Of a DNA stretch of 64,000 nt, positions 1-11,566 are shown one piece after another. The number at the start of each line of letters is the position of its first letter. The first letter of the stretch is position 1. The notes beneath the pieces were generated by a model. The model worked only from the letters and a program-made list of their open reading frames with translations. It was not told where the DNA came from and ran no database searches. A program made the position numbers and the translations under genes. Source of the stretch: Malachius bipustulatus (lineage: Eukaryota > Arthropoda > Insecta > Coleoptera > Melyridae); NCBI GenBank assembly GCA_910589415.1, contig OU342630.1:744001-808000 (forward strand), in the 5' to 3' direction.

Positions 1-805
1 TTGGTCTATGTTTTCCTGTGTGATTTGAGATGGGGGACCCTTGAACCTTATTTGGAGATCTTTTGTAAAGATCTCCCAATTAGTTGTCCTTGGGTTTCGT
101 TTGGGCTTGTCTGCCGCCATCCTCGCTTTGATCTTGAATCGGATCATGCGGTGGTCGGACAGCAGGACGTCGCCCGTCACTTGCCATTCTCGTACGTCAC
201 AGGTTATGCTTTTGGAGGCTAGGGTTATATCAATCACCTCCTTGCGGCTGCGATTGACAAAGGTTGGTTCCCTGCCTCTATTACTTATTTCAAGGTCTGT
301 CGTTGCTAGATATTCCAGTAGGGCCTCTCCGCGTGTGTTGACGTCGGTGCTGCCCCATAGGGTGTGATGCGCGTTGGCGTCACAACCTATTACTACTGGG
401 ATCCCTCTGCTTTCCCCAAACGCTGTTATATCTGCCATCTCTTGCGATGGCAGACGTTCACCGTCGTATGGGAGATATAAGCTACTTAGAATTATCTTAT
501 GTGAGATGTCACTTACTTTGTATTCCAGAAGCATTGCTGTGGCGTCCCTGGTCCCCAGCTGCGGTAAGGGTACCGAGCTTAGCCTCTTGGACACCAGTAT
601 GCAGCTTCTGGGTGTCTCTCCTGCCTTGGCTCCCACCAGAAGTTTGAAGCCCAGGCCAGATAGTCCTTTTATTTGGCTCCTAAAGACATATGGTTCCTGA
701 ATTAGTATCACATCTGCAGGTTTTTTTTACCAGGCTGCTTAGCATTTCTGCTGTGGCATCCCGGCTGTGCTGCAGATTGATCTGACTTACCTTTATTTCC
801 TCCAT
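1..805 (-). pseudogene. Non-LTR ORF2, endonuclease domain (partial, frameshifted)
   Basis: The likely start is the ATG at 803-805 (MEEIKVSQINLQHSRDATAE). An endonuclease/exonuclease/phosphatase fold follows, with visible motifs VILIQEPY, GCDANAHHTLWGSTD and LLSDHRMIRF. These give the Gln-Glu, Asp-Ala-Asn and Ser-Asp-His catalytic positions of APE-type target-nicking endonucleases. The initial Met frame and the endonuclease frame do not agree. They are separated by a run of eight T (A on the coding strand) at 721-728, so a one-base homopolymer change has probably broken the frame, or the assembly is wrong there. The protein continues past the left edge, where RT is expected. Confidence 0.75.
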
Positions 806-835
806 TGGTGGTTTTCTTTTTCTTGGTGGCTCGTC

Positions 836-2206
836 TTAGGCCTGCTTGGAGGTGCCTGGTGCATTTCCGACGGCGGCGGGACCCCAGAGTGTTACCCGAC
901 GCACTGTCAGGGTGGTCAACTCGTAGTTGAGCTCCCAGCCGCCGCTTTCTATGCTCCTGGCGTCCTCCTGGCTGACCCGAAAGATGAGTTGCCATCCTCC
1001 AAGCCCTTCTCTGGTGTCGAGATGCTGCCAGTTGCTGACATCCAGCCTCCTGTTTTGGAGGCTCAGCATCTCTACCACTTCAGAGACATCGACCGGTTTC
1101 GGACTGCTAATCCAGAAGCCGATCACCACTGGCCAGGGAGCTTCCGTTGCCCTTACTTGGGTGAACGTGTTTCCTCCCACTGCCTGTGGCGTCCAGCCTC
1201 TCAGCAGCCAGTCCGCCGATGTCTCGTCTTTTGCCGTAATCAGGAACCAGCCGGGTTCGACTATCCCTGATTTCTGGAAGCTGAGCTCAAGCTCCCGATT
1301 TGTTGTCAGGGCTTTTTTCAGCTCAGCCACCAGTTGTCGGCGCAGCTCTGTTGCTTCATCTTCTCCAACCTTGCCATCTGGTCGGTTGGACCTGATGACT
1401 ACTTGGAGAGACTTGCTTTGAGCTCTCAACTGTTGAGGCTGTTTTGGAGGTTCCGCTTTCGGGCAGGCGGGCCTGGGGTCCGCCTTCCCTTTCGGGTTGG
1501 GCTGCCCCCCGGCACGGCTACTCCTATTCGCCGGACCCTCCTCCCTCTTGTCGAGGGCAATTCTCTTTTTCTCCCTCTCGGGGGGGGTCCTTCCGTCTGA
1601 GCGCGGTCTTTTTGAGGGTCCCGGCGCGGGTAGCACTCCACGTGTGGTCGTGCTTTTCCCCGCCTCCTCCCTCAAGCTGGCCGGCTCCGTGGGCAGCCTG
1701 AAGGTCCGCTTCTTTGCGGCCCTCCTGGCGTTCCGTGCGGTAGGCCCCCTTACGGAGGGCCTTGGAGTGCCAGTGGTGGCATCGCCTGGTTGGGTGCTCT
1801 CCCCAGGGGACGTGGGTTTCCTGTCGGACTCCCCTGTCTTCCCTAGTTCGAGCGCCCCTACCTGACTCGGCAGAGCTGATGTGGCCGCTGCGATTTCTCG
1901 CTGCTTCCTCCGCTCCTTCCGGTCCGCCTTCCTGGCTTCTCTTCTCTTTTCTTTTTTCCTCTGTTTTCTTCTTTCTAGGGCCCTCTCTTTTCCCCCGTCG
2001 ACCGACGGCCCGGACTCCGTTTCTGCTGGAGTGCATTTCTGCTCTCCTGCTTCCACCGAAGTCGCGCCGCGCGAGTCGCCGTCGGATTCGGAGGCCCCCA
2101 GTAGGTGCTCTTCGAGAGCTTTTGGAATTTCTTCCGGCTCTGAGCTAGGGAACTCTATTTCCATTTTTTGCACGTTTTCCGTATTTTCGTTTCCTTTTTC
2201 TTCCAT
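836..2206 (-). CDS. Non-LTR ORF1 (gag-like nucleic-acid-binding protein)
   Basis: The open frame runs from 2434, but I choose the Met at 2206 (MEEKGNENTE...) because residues upstream look like translated leader. The protein is about 456 aa. The N-terminal half is highly charged, with a basic stretch rich in Arg, Lys and Glu (ERRKQRKKEKRREARKADRK), followed by a Pro/Ser/Arg-rich linker. The last ~190 residues form a compact domain (LQVVIRSNRPDGKVGE... to ...WGPAAV) resembling the RNA-binding-like domain often annotated DUF4780 in insect retroelements; that match is from memory. It probably coats the element RNA. The stop lies about 30 bp before the ORF2 start. No CCHC knuckle is visible. The frame is intact. 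Confidence 0.75.
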   Translation of the reverse strand: MEEKGNENTENVQKMEIEFPSSEPEEIPKALEEHLLGASESDGDSRGATSVEAGEQKCTPAETESGPSVDGGKERALERRKQRKKEKRREARKADRKERRKQREIAAATSALPSQVGALELGKTGESDRKPTSPGESTQPGDATTGTPRPSVRGPTARNARRAAKKRTFRLPTEPASLREEAGKSTTTRGVLPAPGPSKRPRSDGRTPPEREKKRIALDKREEGPANRSSRAGGQPNPKGKADPRPACPKAEPPKQPQQLRAQSKSLQVVIRSNRPDGKVGEDEATELRRQLVAELKKALTTNRELELSFQKSGIVEPGWFLITAKDETSADWLLRGWTPQAVGGNTFTQVRATEAPWPVVIGFWISSPKPVDVSEVVEMLSLQNRRLDVSNWQHLDTREGLGGWQLIFRVSQEDARSIESGGWELNYELTTLTVRRVTLWGPAAVGNAPGTSKQA

Positions 2207-2870
2207 GATTATTTGTTTTTTTTGTGTAGATTTGTATGTCCAAGTAGACTTCTCTCCTCCCTCTCTTCCCACTTCCTTAAAAAAACTATTCCTAAGGTTT
2301 CTGGTCGGTGGCGGCCGCGGGCGAAGCCCCTTGAAAAGCGCAGCTTGGCCTATTTCCCAGGCGCCACCTGGCATTGCTATGCTTTCAAGATTTTTCGAAG
2401 GATGATAGGGCAGCCCCCTACGCTGGCTAGGCAAGGGTGGGCCCCTGTACTGTCCAACGGCATCAGGTGTGCAGTCCTGATTTTATTTCGACGCTACCAT
2501 TCCACCGAACCTCCACCCCAGAGTTCTCCCAGTCTGTGCTGAAGAGGCTTCCGAGATCTGTCTACCTTTCCATTGTGTCAGTGTACTGTGTGTGTTTGGT
2601 GTGAGTGTGCGGAGCTAGAGGTCTCGTGGGTCGCTGCCCCCACCGTGTGTCACACCTCACACGTCTCTCGAGTCCTGTGCATGGTCCGCCGCGCAGTCGG
2701 GGGCCCTGTCCATTGCTGTGAGCCACGAGTTCTCCCAGAAACAGCCCAGCACCTCCGGCCGCGCATCCTTCCTGTAAGGGAAGGCCCCAATCCGCCACCC
2801 AGGGGACGCGCCACTGAGCAACACAGGCATAGCTCGCGGTTGTACGTCTGGTGGTTGTACGGCTGTACGT

Positions 2871-4226
2871 CTTAGTCAGTTTGACTGTGAGATCAAGCAT
2901 CGTAAAGGTTCTAGTAACGTTCCTGCAGACTACCTGTCTCGTTCCATTTCTTCTATTTCTGCTAAGAACTTTACACCAGATGATTGGTATACCAAAATGA
3001 TATCTCAAGTTACTGAAACTCCGGAAAGATACCCAGATTTTGTAGTCAAGGATGGTCTTCTATACAAACATCTGAGACCTAAACACAATATTTTGTCCAA
3101 TTTATCTGACTGGAAAGTAGTCGTTCCGACACCTAATAGGGAAGAAATTATTGCACAATCTCATAACCCACCTACCTCAGCACATTTTGCTGTAAGCAAG
3201 ACCCTCGCACGAATTTTAGAGACCTATTACTGGCCGAAAATGTTTTTCTCTGTGAGAAAATTCATTAGGAATTGTCAAACTTGTGGAGCACATAAAGCCC
3301 CAAATACTGCTCGTGCAGGACTTATGGGAAAATGTAAAAAGATTAACTTTCCATTTCAATTTTTGTCGATAGATTTTATGGGCCCATTCCCAAATTCAAA
3401 GGCCAGAAACACCCAATTATTGGTAGTAACAGACTGGTTTTCGAAATTTGTGTTGGTCAAACCAATTCCAAATGCGACAGCAACCGCTGTAGTCGAGTTT
3501 TTAGAAACTAATGTCTTTAATGTTTTCGGTGTTCCCCAGATTTTGTTGTGCGACAACGCCCAAATCTTCAAAAGTCTTCATTTTATCAATCTGATGGAAA
3601 ATTATAAGGTTAACTTATGGTACAGTGCAAGACATTTGTCTCAAGTTAATCCAACTGAGAGAACAAATCGCACTATACTTACCGCTATCTCTTCCTACGT
3701 CAAAGACAATCATAAAGATTGGGATAGGAATGTTCATAAAGTTGCTTTCGCAATCAACACCGCGGTGAACGAGGTAACTAAACATTCCCCGGCATTTTTG
3801 GTTTTCGCTAGAAATATTCCTGTGGACGGTACTTTCTATGGACCTATTTCTGATAATCAATTAGAGCTACCGGACGATTTATCTTACGTTCACAGAGAAA
3901 ACGATATTTTTGAAGTCCCTCCAATCTTTAGTGATGTCCGTGAAAGACTTAAAAAGGCTTTCGAAGAAAATAAAAGACGTTACGATTTACGTAAGCGTCC
4001 AGTAGTTTTCGCTCAAGGTGATCTAGTCTGGAAGGCTAATTATCAATTGTCAAACGCGGCAAAACATTTCGCTGCTAAGCTAGCCCCCAAGTACGTCCTG
4101 TGTCGAATCACTAAAGTCGTTTCGAAATTAGTGTATGAATTAGAAGACCAAGATGGAAAAGATCTAGGCAGGTGGCATGCGAAAGATTTGAAAGAATATA
4201 GAGGAGAAGATCCCCCTCCAAATTAA
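2871..4226 (+). pseudogene. Ty3/Gypsy pol fragment: RNase H tail plus integrase
   Basis: The frame opens at the junction with the left element. Its first residues are the end of an RNase H domain (CEIKHRKGSSNVPADYLSRS, the usual linker before Gypsy integrase). Then come the HHCC zinc finger (H and H in SHNPPTSAHF, CQTCGAHK) and the integrase core with Asp in LSIDFMGPF, Asp in LLCDNAQIF and Glu in NPTERTNRT. The C-terminal part carries a chromodomain-less tail ending DLKEYRGEDPPPN. The second Asp motif is CDNAQIF rather than the common SDNGxQF, so activity is doubtful. Protease, RT and most of RNase H are missing, most simply because the non-LTR element inserted here and the rest lies to the left of the window. 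Confidence 0.85.
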
Positions 4227-5545
4227 GTAAACCTTAGTTCTCTTTTTCTCTGATCCTTCCGTTGTTTAATGTTTTCTTCTTTCATTTCTTTTCCTCCCAG
4301 AAACAAATATCTGTGAAAATAGTACCTAAATTGACCACGAAAGGCGTATGTTTAAAAGTAGCGTGAATGAGACCGAATGAAGTTTGAATGAAGATACCCC
4401 CTCGTGATCAATAAAATCCTGTATTGGAAGTGTGAGTGATCCATGGAAAGTGTGAATGATTCCAATCCAAGATTCCTACTACAATTCTAATTTTCTTCAC
4501 ATCTCTCAGAGAACTATCTAGATTTTGTTTACCTTATCTGATTAAAATTGCCGTACCTTATCTTACAATCTAAAATGGAAAATTGATAACCATTTAACAT
4601 CTTATTCTCTTAATATCGACTATCGTTATCGTGAATATTTTTATCATCTCTTATTTTTACCGATTGTCTTTATCCAATTAGTCCCTTGATACCAATTATT
4701 TTTATCTAAAATATCTTTATCGAACATTTCTTATCTGCAAGTTCATAGCGACAAGTACAATATTGCTTAGAAATTTGGTGTACGTCGTTAACAAATAAAC
4801 TTGGCATTAGAAACAAGAATAGTAGATACTACCTTACCTTACCTTAAAATACCTTTGTCTTCTTTTAAAGGAAAACGACAGAAGTTTCTGAGTTACAGAA
4901 ACGTCCTACCTTTATCTAATATTACTTGAAAGTGATATTTTACCTTACCTTAGACATTGACATGGTCAATAGTTATCTCAATTTAGTCGTGAATCTGAAA
5001 TACCTACGTATTGAGATATGACTATGAGTCTATACCAACCTTTACCTTATCTTTACCTGTCTGCGTTACCGAAAGTATCGCTTGATAGAATCGTTATCTA
5101 TGCCTTATCGATTTACGATTTATCTTTGTTCAAAAATCCAAGTGATTTATTGCGAAAAATTTCGTAATGTAACTTTGCGTGTCCCTATTATGATCTATTA
5201 GATTTAAACACTTACCTAATTTTTAAGTTTAATCTTAATACCGCTTATCTATTACTTTCTAACGCTTATGCCATGAAAATACGAAAGCATGTTGTTTCGT
5301 ATATGCATGAATATTTTTCTTTTCCTTTTCTTATTTTTTTTGTATATAGAGTTACTTGTGCCATAATAATTAACTTAGAATATGGTAACAACACGTTACT
5401 TGTCATTTTCGTTCCGTTGATGATTGTCTTTTTATTTACTATGAAGTTATCGTTCTCTTCTTTTATTTTTCGTCGTGCTATCTTCTTGAAGAATTCTATG
5501 AAAACTCTCCATGTCTCCTCCAGAATATCCCCTTCTTCGGGTATA
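4227..5545 (+). other. AT-rich 3' region after Gypsy integrase; no gene
   Basis: No coding sequence is recognisable. The tract holds many short words of the type TTATC, CTTATC and ACCTTA, densest at about 4500-5240. It probably includes the 3' untranslated region and perhaps an LTR of the upstream Gypsy fragment. I could not find a matching second LTR or a clear TG...CA boundary. Confidence 0.4.
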
Positions 5546-6735
5546 CAGGGTGTCCCAATATTCCATGGACATGGAGAAACCACAGATTACTGAGGTAAAA
5601 AAAAGTCGCTCGGATCAAACTTATCTCTATACCAAAGTGCTTCGTTTGTCCGTTAGAGGGATTCAAAGTCTTTTGAAAATTTTAGTTTTTTTGAAATAGC
5701 TCAAAGTCGGCTGATTCCAATTCGATGAAATTTGGTAGGTCAATTTCTTATGAAAAGTACTAACTTCTGATGTACATGATAATTTGACGAAAACCCGGGA
5801 AGGGGTGAAACTACCCCCTACCCTCCATTAAAATCGATCGTAATTGTTGATAGGGTAGCAGGAACGCTGTTCATGTTTTTTTGTTTGAAAGATACATCGT
5901 TTTAGCCCATTTTTGGTCTCCTACAAAAATCTGTATCTTTCCGAGGTGCTATGTAATAAAATAAATTAGTCGATGATAACTAAATTTTTATTTAATTCTT
6001 TTAATTTGAAATCAAATTTCCAATTGTCAGGTGATTATTTCATCTAATCTCATAAAAGATGCTCGATGTGGGCGCCGGTTTGGACCCTAGAAAGGTCAAT
6101 CCTGCGCAAAAAAATGATTTTAACTTTTCTTGGAACCTCGTCGTTTTGCAAACTGTTTACTGCGTTTGAAAAAAACCGTTTTCAAACACCTGAAAAAAAA
6201 CCGAACCATACCAAACATCTTTTATGAGATTAGATCAAATAATCACCTGACAATTGAAAATTTGATTTCAAATTAAAAGAATGAAATAAAGTTTTGGTTA
6301 GGTGTCATCGACTAATTTATTTTATCACATGGCACCTCGGAGAGATACAGATTTTTGTAGGACACCAAAAATGGGCTAAAATGATGTATCTTTCAAACAA
6401 AAAAACAAAAACAGCGTTCCTGCTACCCTATCAACAATTACGATCGATTTTAATGGAGGGTAGGGGGTAGTTTCACCCCTTCCCGGGTTTTCGTAAAATT
6501 ATCATGTACATCAGAAGTTAGTACTTTTCATAAGAAATTGACCTACCAAATTTCATCGAATTGGAATCAGCCGACTTTGAGCTATTTCAAAAAAACTAAA
6601 ATTTTCAAAAGACTTTGAAGCCCTCTAACGGACAAACGAAGCACTTTGGTATAGAGATAAGTTTGGTCCGAGCGACTTTTTTTTACCTCAGTAATCTGTG
6701 GTTGCTCCATGTCCATGGAATATTGGGACACCCTG
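5546..6735. mobile_element. Foldback element F1 (CAGGGTGTCCC ends, about 500-bp arms)
   Basis: The sequence starting CAGGGTGTCCCAATATTCCA at 5546 is repeated as its reverse complement ending at 6735. The arms are about 500 bp each around a unique centre near 6080-6220. TA dinucleotides flank both ends (5544-5545, 6736-6737). No transposase is encoded. A second copy lies at 34567-35757, with the centre in the opposite orientation. TA duplication and the end sequence point to a Tc1/mariner-type non-autonomous element. Confidence 0.88.
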
Positions 6736-6737
6736 TA

Positions 6738-8157
6738 TAAGAGAATCCTTGATTTTATCACGGACTCTTGGTTTTACCGGAGCGAGGTGGTGTGTAACGT
6801 AGTTACAATTTATTTGTATTACTTTACATCTACGCAACGTTGCACACGCGCATGCCCGTCACAAATCGTGCAAATGTCCCTTCTATCTAGTCAATGCTCC
6901 GTGATATACCGCAAATTTAGTGACAGACGTCATTTTCAATTGGAAACCGCCATTTGATTTTCTAAGCGTCCTTTCCTAATTTGTCTTATCTGATATCTTA
7001 CGTGAAAAGAAGCCCGAGGATCGGTTTCATCGTGTTTTCCTCCCTGGATTACCTTTTCGATAATTGATCTCTACGTTTTACCCGATATTTTCGTCCCCCC
7101 TGCTGTTTTACAAAGCACCAACTGGAAGCGTTCCCTTTGTCTTCACATTTTTGACTATAACTGCTCGCCTCTGGATTCCTACTGTCTACCTGAGAAGCCT
7201 CAACGAGACAGCCTCTTCTAGTATCTATGCAGTATCCCAGGCAGTTTTAGAAGCGGAATCATCAGCTGCTGCTGCGTTTTCCTACCTGACTTGACCTGAC
7301 CTGTCTACTTTGTGGAATTCCGTCTCTCTTCTCTTCATGAGAACTACAGACCTTTAAATCCCACCCATTTCTTCATTCGACATTGGTAACGCATTTTATC
7401 AACACAAGAGAACAATCTGTAAGTCTTTACATCTCATTTTTTGATTCGCCTTTTCAAAGAGTTAGCGTACTCTCACCGTCTTTGAAGTTATTTTGTAGTT
7501 TAATAGACTATCGAAGAAGTATTGTTATTTGTAGTCAACTTGATAATTAGTAATGAACTTTATTATTCATTTTAAAAGAGAATATCTGATAATTACGTAA
7601 TTTAAGAACCTGTAAAAGGGAAATTCGTTTTACAAGGCCTTATAAAATACAACCCTTCTTTCACTCAATTAAACGTTAAATTTGTGAAATAGCATACGTT
7701 AAGTTATTTAGGAATTACAAATCATTATTACCATTATTAGGAACAATTCATTGATTTTTATGTAACTGTAGATAGAAATAAAGTTTGTTTTAGAGTTAGA
7801 ATTAAATCATTGATCAAAATAGTGGATAATTAGGCAAGCCTTCTTTTTTTTAATTTTTCAATTGCCTATAGAAATCAAAAGAACAAAAAAATTAAATGGC
7901 ATCCCCCTTTTAGACATATCTTATATCATATCAAGATAATTAATAAACAAATACCGTAATTAATTAATACACGTACCAGAGTTCGCTCATAGCAAAGCGT
8001 TAAATCTGGGCTTTGTTTTGAGAAATTCACCTATCATATCATAATGTAAGTACTTTTATGTTTACCTATACCTATTTACCTTTAAATTTTCTTACGGCAA
8101 AACAATTATCTTTCTTACGATACATTATATATGAATTATCTTTCTTACGGTACAGTA
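6738..8157. other. Unassigned AT-rich spacer
   Basis: I see no convincing gene, inverted repeat or LTR here. The open frames at 6709-6957 and 7064-7294 are short, lack domain signals and have no homologous copy elsewhere in the window. A short direct repeat (ATGAATTATCTTTCTTACG-like) occurs near 8105-8155, just before the 49-bp repeats. Confidence 0.35.
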
Positions 8158-8278
8158 CATCCTGGTCACGGCACCAAATCTGTAATGTAACATGGGTCGC
8201 CTTTTACATCCTGGTCGCGGCACCAAATCTGTAATGTAACATGGGTCGCCTTTTACGTCCTGGTTGACGGTAAAGAAT
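8158..8278 (-). repeat. 49-bp tandem units: primer-binding-site-like plus LTR end
   Basis: Two 49-bp units start at 8158 and 8207, and a third, diverged partial unit starts at 8256 and leads into LTR copy X1. Each unit holds CATCCTGGTC(A/G)CGGCACC followed by AAATC and TGTAATGTAACATGGG. On the minus strand this reads as an LTR end (...CATTACA), then GATTTGGTGCCGCGACCAGG, which resembles an insect LTR-element primer-binding site. Copy X2 has the same arrangement at 37100-37149 with one extra unit of 50 bp. Confidence 0.7.
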
Positions 8279-9077
8279 GGTGATGTATCCTACCTAACCT
8301 CTCAAAATGGAGGTTCTACGACTTGCGCAGTAAATTCAGTAATGTGGCCCCCAGACTGAATGGTTTTGAAAAAGAAGAACCCCTTTGACGTTTGAAATGT
8401 GAACTTGTCTGTCATGATTGATTTTTGGATTCCCGCCCTGAATGATTGATTTGAATTTAAAGTTATCCCTCCCTGATTTCAAATAAAATAGCCAACAATT
8501 ACTTACCGTTTGAGGTCGTTGTTTACCTATGTTTGTTGTTTTTACCTGGGCTCGTGTTTCGTCTAGTTTTCACTTTGTTTGGACCTTATTACGTTGTTGT
8601 GTAGTAACCTTATTTTGGTTCGTTCGTAGCAAACGCTACGAAAATACTTTGAGCCAGTTTTTTGTTGAGAGATAGGAGATTTAATTTAAAAGACAGAGTT
8701 TCCCCTTTAAAAATGAATTGATTTATTTACTTTGAATTGATTTGAATGTTTGAATTGATTTGAATTGATTTGAATCTCTCCCCCCAACCCACTCGACTGA
8801 TCCCGCCCGCAAAGAGTTCCGCCTACACAAATTTATAGTCAGAGTAAAAAAAGAACCCCGTGAAAATAAAAAAACCTCTGACTTGCGAAGTGCCAAAAAA
8901 TAAAATGAAAAACAAAAACATACAATGAAAAACATACAACGAAACACATACAATGAAACGACGACATGTTAGGATCAAGCATTTGCTTGGGCGTTGAGGG
9001 GTGAGAACTAAATCTCTTGTATTATGGTAACCTGTCATTTTAACGTTAGTCTTTGCGAACCGTTTAGTACCTGGAAA

Positions 9078-9243
9078 GAAAAGACATAACAAAACACACA
9101 TAAATTAGACCTTGTTGATGCGAGAAGCCTGATCGACTTATCTCAACACCCCGGACTAATAGAAAAGACGTAACAAAACACACACAAATTAGACCTTGTT
9201 GATGCAAGAAACCTGATCGACTTATCTCAACACCCCGGACTAA
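9078..9243 (-). repeat. 84-bp direct duplication inside LTR X1
   Basis: Two adjacent units of about 84 bp (starting at 9078 and 9162), each containing TTAGACCTTGTTGATGC and CGACTTATCTCAACACCCCG. The same duplication is present in copy X2 at 37932-38099, so it predates both copies. It may be a promoter or enhancer duplication in the LTR, which is an inference from position only. Confidence 0.8.
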
Positions 9244-9752
9244 TTCCAAATAAATAAAATCGATTCCAAAGGACATCCAACGTTAAAATGAGACATAACC
9301 TATACAACAGATTGGAGCGTCGTTGTCTAACACTGCGGTTCGTGAGTCAAACATACAAAATCATATCGTCGTTTCATTTAGGATTTTACCTAAAAATACA
9401 CCATGACAAAAACATAAAATACAAGAGACACAAACATAATATCGTCACCGTTTTGGTGTAAAATTGATATTGATAAACAAATCTGTTATATTCAGGAAGA
9501 CCACATTTTATCTTTCTATTTCAAGGACTCATACCTCCTGAAAAAGAAACAAGACACACAAAAATGCATAAAAACAAATAAATAGATCAGGCGAGTAAAT
9601 CAATGGCAGCAAGTAAATAAATAGATCGGGCAAGTAAATCAGTAGCAACAAATAAATAATAGGTCAGAGCAAGTAAAATCAGTAGTATCAAATAAATAAA
9701 TAGTTTAGAGTCCAGGAAATATGAAATACAAAATGAGGCCAAACATATTATA

Positions 9753-10399
9753 CAGGGTGTATTGTAACGTCCGCATAATATTAGCACCACGCGATTCTAC
9801 ATCAAAAACAGAACAAAAAAGTCCTCAACAGTTTTTTCTTGATGTACACAGATTTTAAGATATGGACAATTTAACGTTCTTAAATTTTGCAACACTGGCG
9901 CTGGTATAAAAATTAAGATAACTTATTATTAGACGTGAAGTCACCTCACTGGTATAGTGTGTCGTTGCTATGTAATCGAAAAAAGGTGCAACAAGACAAA
10001 TGTCATGCTGCGACGTGTCAATGTTGCAATTTTTTTTTTAAGATTTTTTATTTTTTCAATTTTTTATTCAAAAATTAAAACGCGCAGTTGCAATATTGAT
10101 TGGAAGTATTGGAACTCAGGAAATCAAATAATTCCTAGTTTTGAAATGTTAATTAAAACCATTTTTACCAAAAAAAATCTAAAATTTTGGATAATTTGGC
10201 TATTTTACTTCTTACTTAAGAATTTTTTAATAATATTAAGCAATATTTTTGAGTATTAAAAAACTTCAAATTTAAACTACAATGGTCGATAACTTCGTTA
10301 TTTGAGGTCTAAGAGCTAAACGGTATTAAGACTTTATGTTCTGTTTTTGATGTAGAATCACGTGGTGCTAATATTATGCGGACGTTACAATACACCCTG
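9753..10399. mobile_element. Foldback MITE in LTR X1 (CAGGGTGTATTG ends)
   Basis: CAGGGTGTATTGTAACGTCC at 9753 reappears as its reverse complement ending at 10399. The arms are near perfect for about 70-85 bp and are flanked by TA on both sides. The 647-bp element has an AT-rich interior without a transposase. Copy X2 and the related LTRs of the gag-only element show the empty site. Confidence 0.87.
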
Positions 10400-11566
10400 T
10401 ATAGCAGAGGCGTTATCGATCCCTAAAAAAGACGGTCCTCGATAACAATTTGGAAAAGAAATTAAATTAATCAATGCATGTGTCGCTAGTATACCAAAAC
10501 AATAAAATTTCAATTTAAATAAAATGATTAATGATCAAGAACTCACTATGGCAATTAAGTTTGACGAAAATGACAAAGAAGTTAAAATTCACCAGTAAAA
10601 TGCAATCAAAGACATAATAAAATTATACAGTGTGATCGTTTAAATAGTTTCATGAATAAGATGTAAATAAAATTGTTGAGAGCAGAAAAGAGTTTAAAAT
10701 ACAAAGAAAATGTGACCATGGTAAAATAAATTGTTTGTTGAGAAATGTGCTTGATCATAATAATAATGATAATAATAATAATAATCAAAAGGCATGTGCT
10801 GGTTTCAAGATTTCAATAAATAAATTTAAATAATTCAAACAACCAAAGAGATTAAATGAAACGTGGTGTTAAAATGAATCATGCTTTCTGCAAAACGTGG
10901 TGTCAAAATGAATCATGTTTTCTGTAAAACGTGGTGTTATACAATTGGTGCAGGTAGCCTATGATCAAGGAGGGCCCCATTTTGATTTTAATGAGATAAA
11001 ATTAAAAGTCGAGCAGCACGTGTTAATTTACCAATTAAAATAGATAGCAATAATTGTAAACCTCTTTACACTCAGAAATAATTATTAAAACGCTATGGGC
11101 ATGGGCCTCCTTCATGAGAATAACAAATTATCCAAAGGCCACGTGTCTTTTTTAAATAAATGATGTTTCAAACAATAAATAAACAGTAAAAGGTAAGAGC
11201 TAGTCTCTTCTAATATTGCAATAACAATAAATAAATAAAAACAACTCACGTGCATAAATAAACAAATAACAAATGCTGGGAGAATATAACCAAACAAAAA
11301 TGAAAATAATGGAAAGCAGCTGTTTTGATGCTCACTGTCTCGATGTCAGAAATTAAGTGAAGTCTGAACACTGAGGGTAGACCAATGACAAAATGCCGTA
11401 GTACGTTTTTGGATACATCGAGTGACTGACAAAATTGACGTTTCAGCTTTGAAAGCTTGCAAAGTGACAAATGACATTTGAATTCATAGAACATAACTGA
11501 ATAGGATCGACTTTTAAGTTTACAATTTTTAACATGCGCAGTTGTCATATGGTTTGGGTCCTTTCA

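Larger units (their letters stand above)
1..2872 (-). mobile_element. R1/LOA-like non-LTR retrotransposon, 5' part (3' end off window)
   Basis: A GC-rich block read on the minus strand holds a leader (about 2207-2872), ORF1 (836-2206) and the endonuclease part of ORF2 (1-805). The reverse transcriptase would lie beyond position 1. At about 2871 the composition switches abruptly to AT-rich Gypsy coding sequence, which I take as the element's 5' end. The arrangement of a basic gag-like ORF1 followed by an apurinic-type endonuclease with a QEPY start motif fits R1/LOA-group elements. The clade is an inference because the RT is not visible. The target duplication cannot be checked from this window. 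Confidence 0.8.
8279..11566 (-). repeat. Large LTR, copy X1 (about 2.64 kb without its insertion)
   Basis: The minus-strand sequence begins TGAAAGGACCCAAACCATAT (at 11566) and ends near 8279 at the primer-site-like units. It is collinear with copy X2 (37100-56998) once insertions are removed: both are close to 2640 bp. Its 5' end matches the LTRs of the gag-only element at 42631-55904. No coding sequence is expected. The first flanking bases on the right are AATC and the left flank also has AATC (8177-8180), but that word is also part of the primer-site-like motif, so the target duplication is uncertain. Confidence 0.75.

Noticed and set aside
767..2405. Several long plus-strand open frames (767-1270, 1497-1865, 1881-2405)
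   Set aside because: They are antisense shadows of the GC-rich minus-strand ORF1.
10750..10790. AAT-repeat stretches as CRISPR-like or regulatory arrays
   Set aside because: They are ordinary microsatellites; no spacer-repeat structure exists anywhere in the window.
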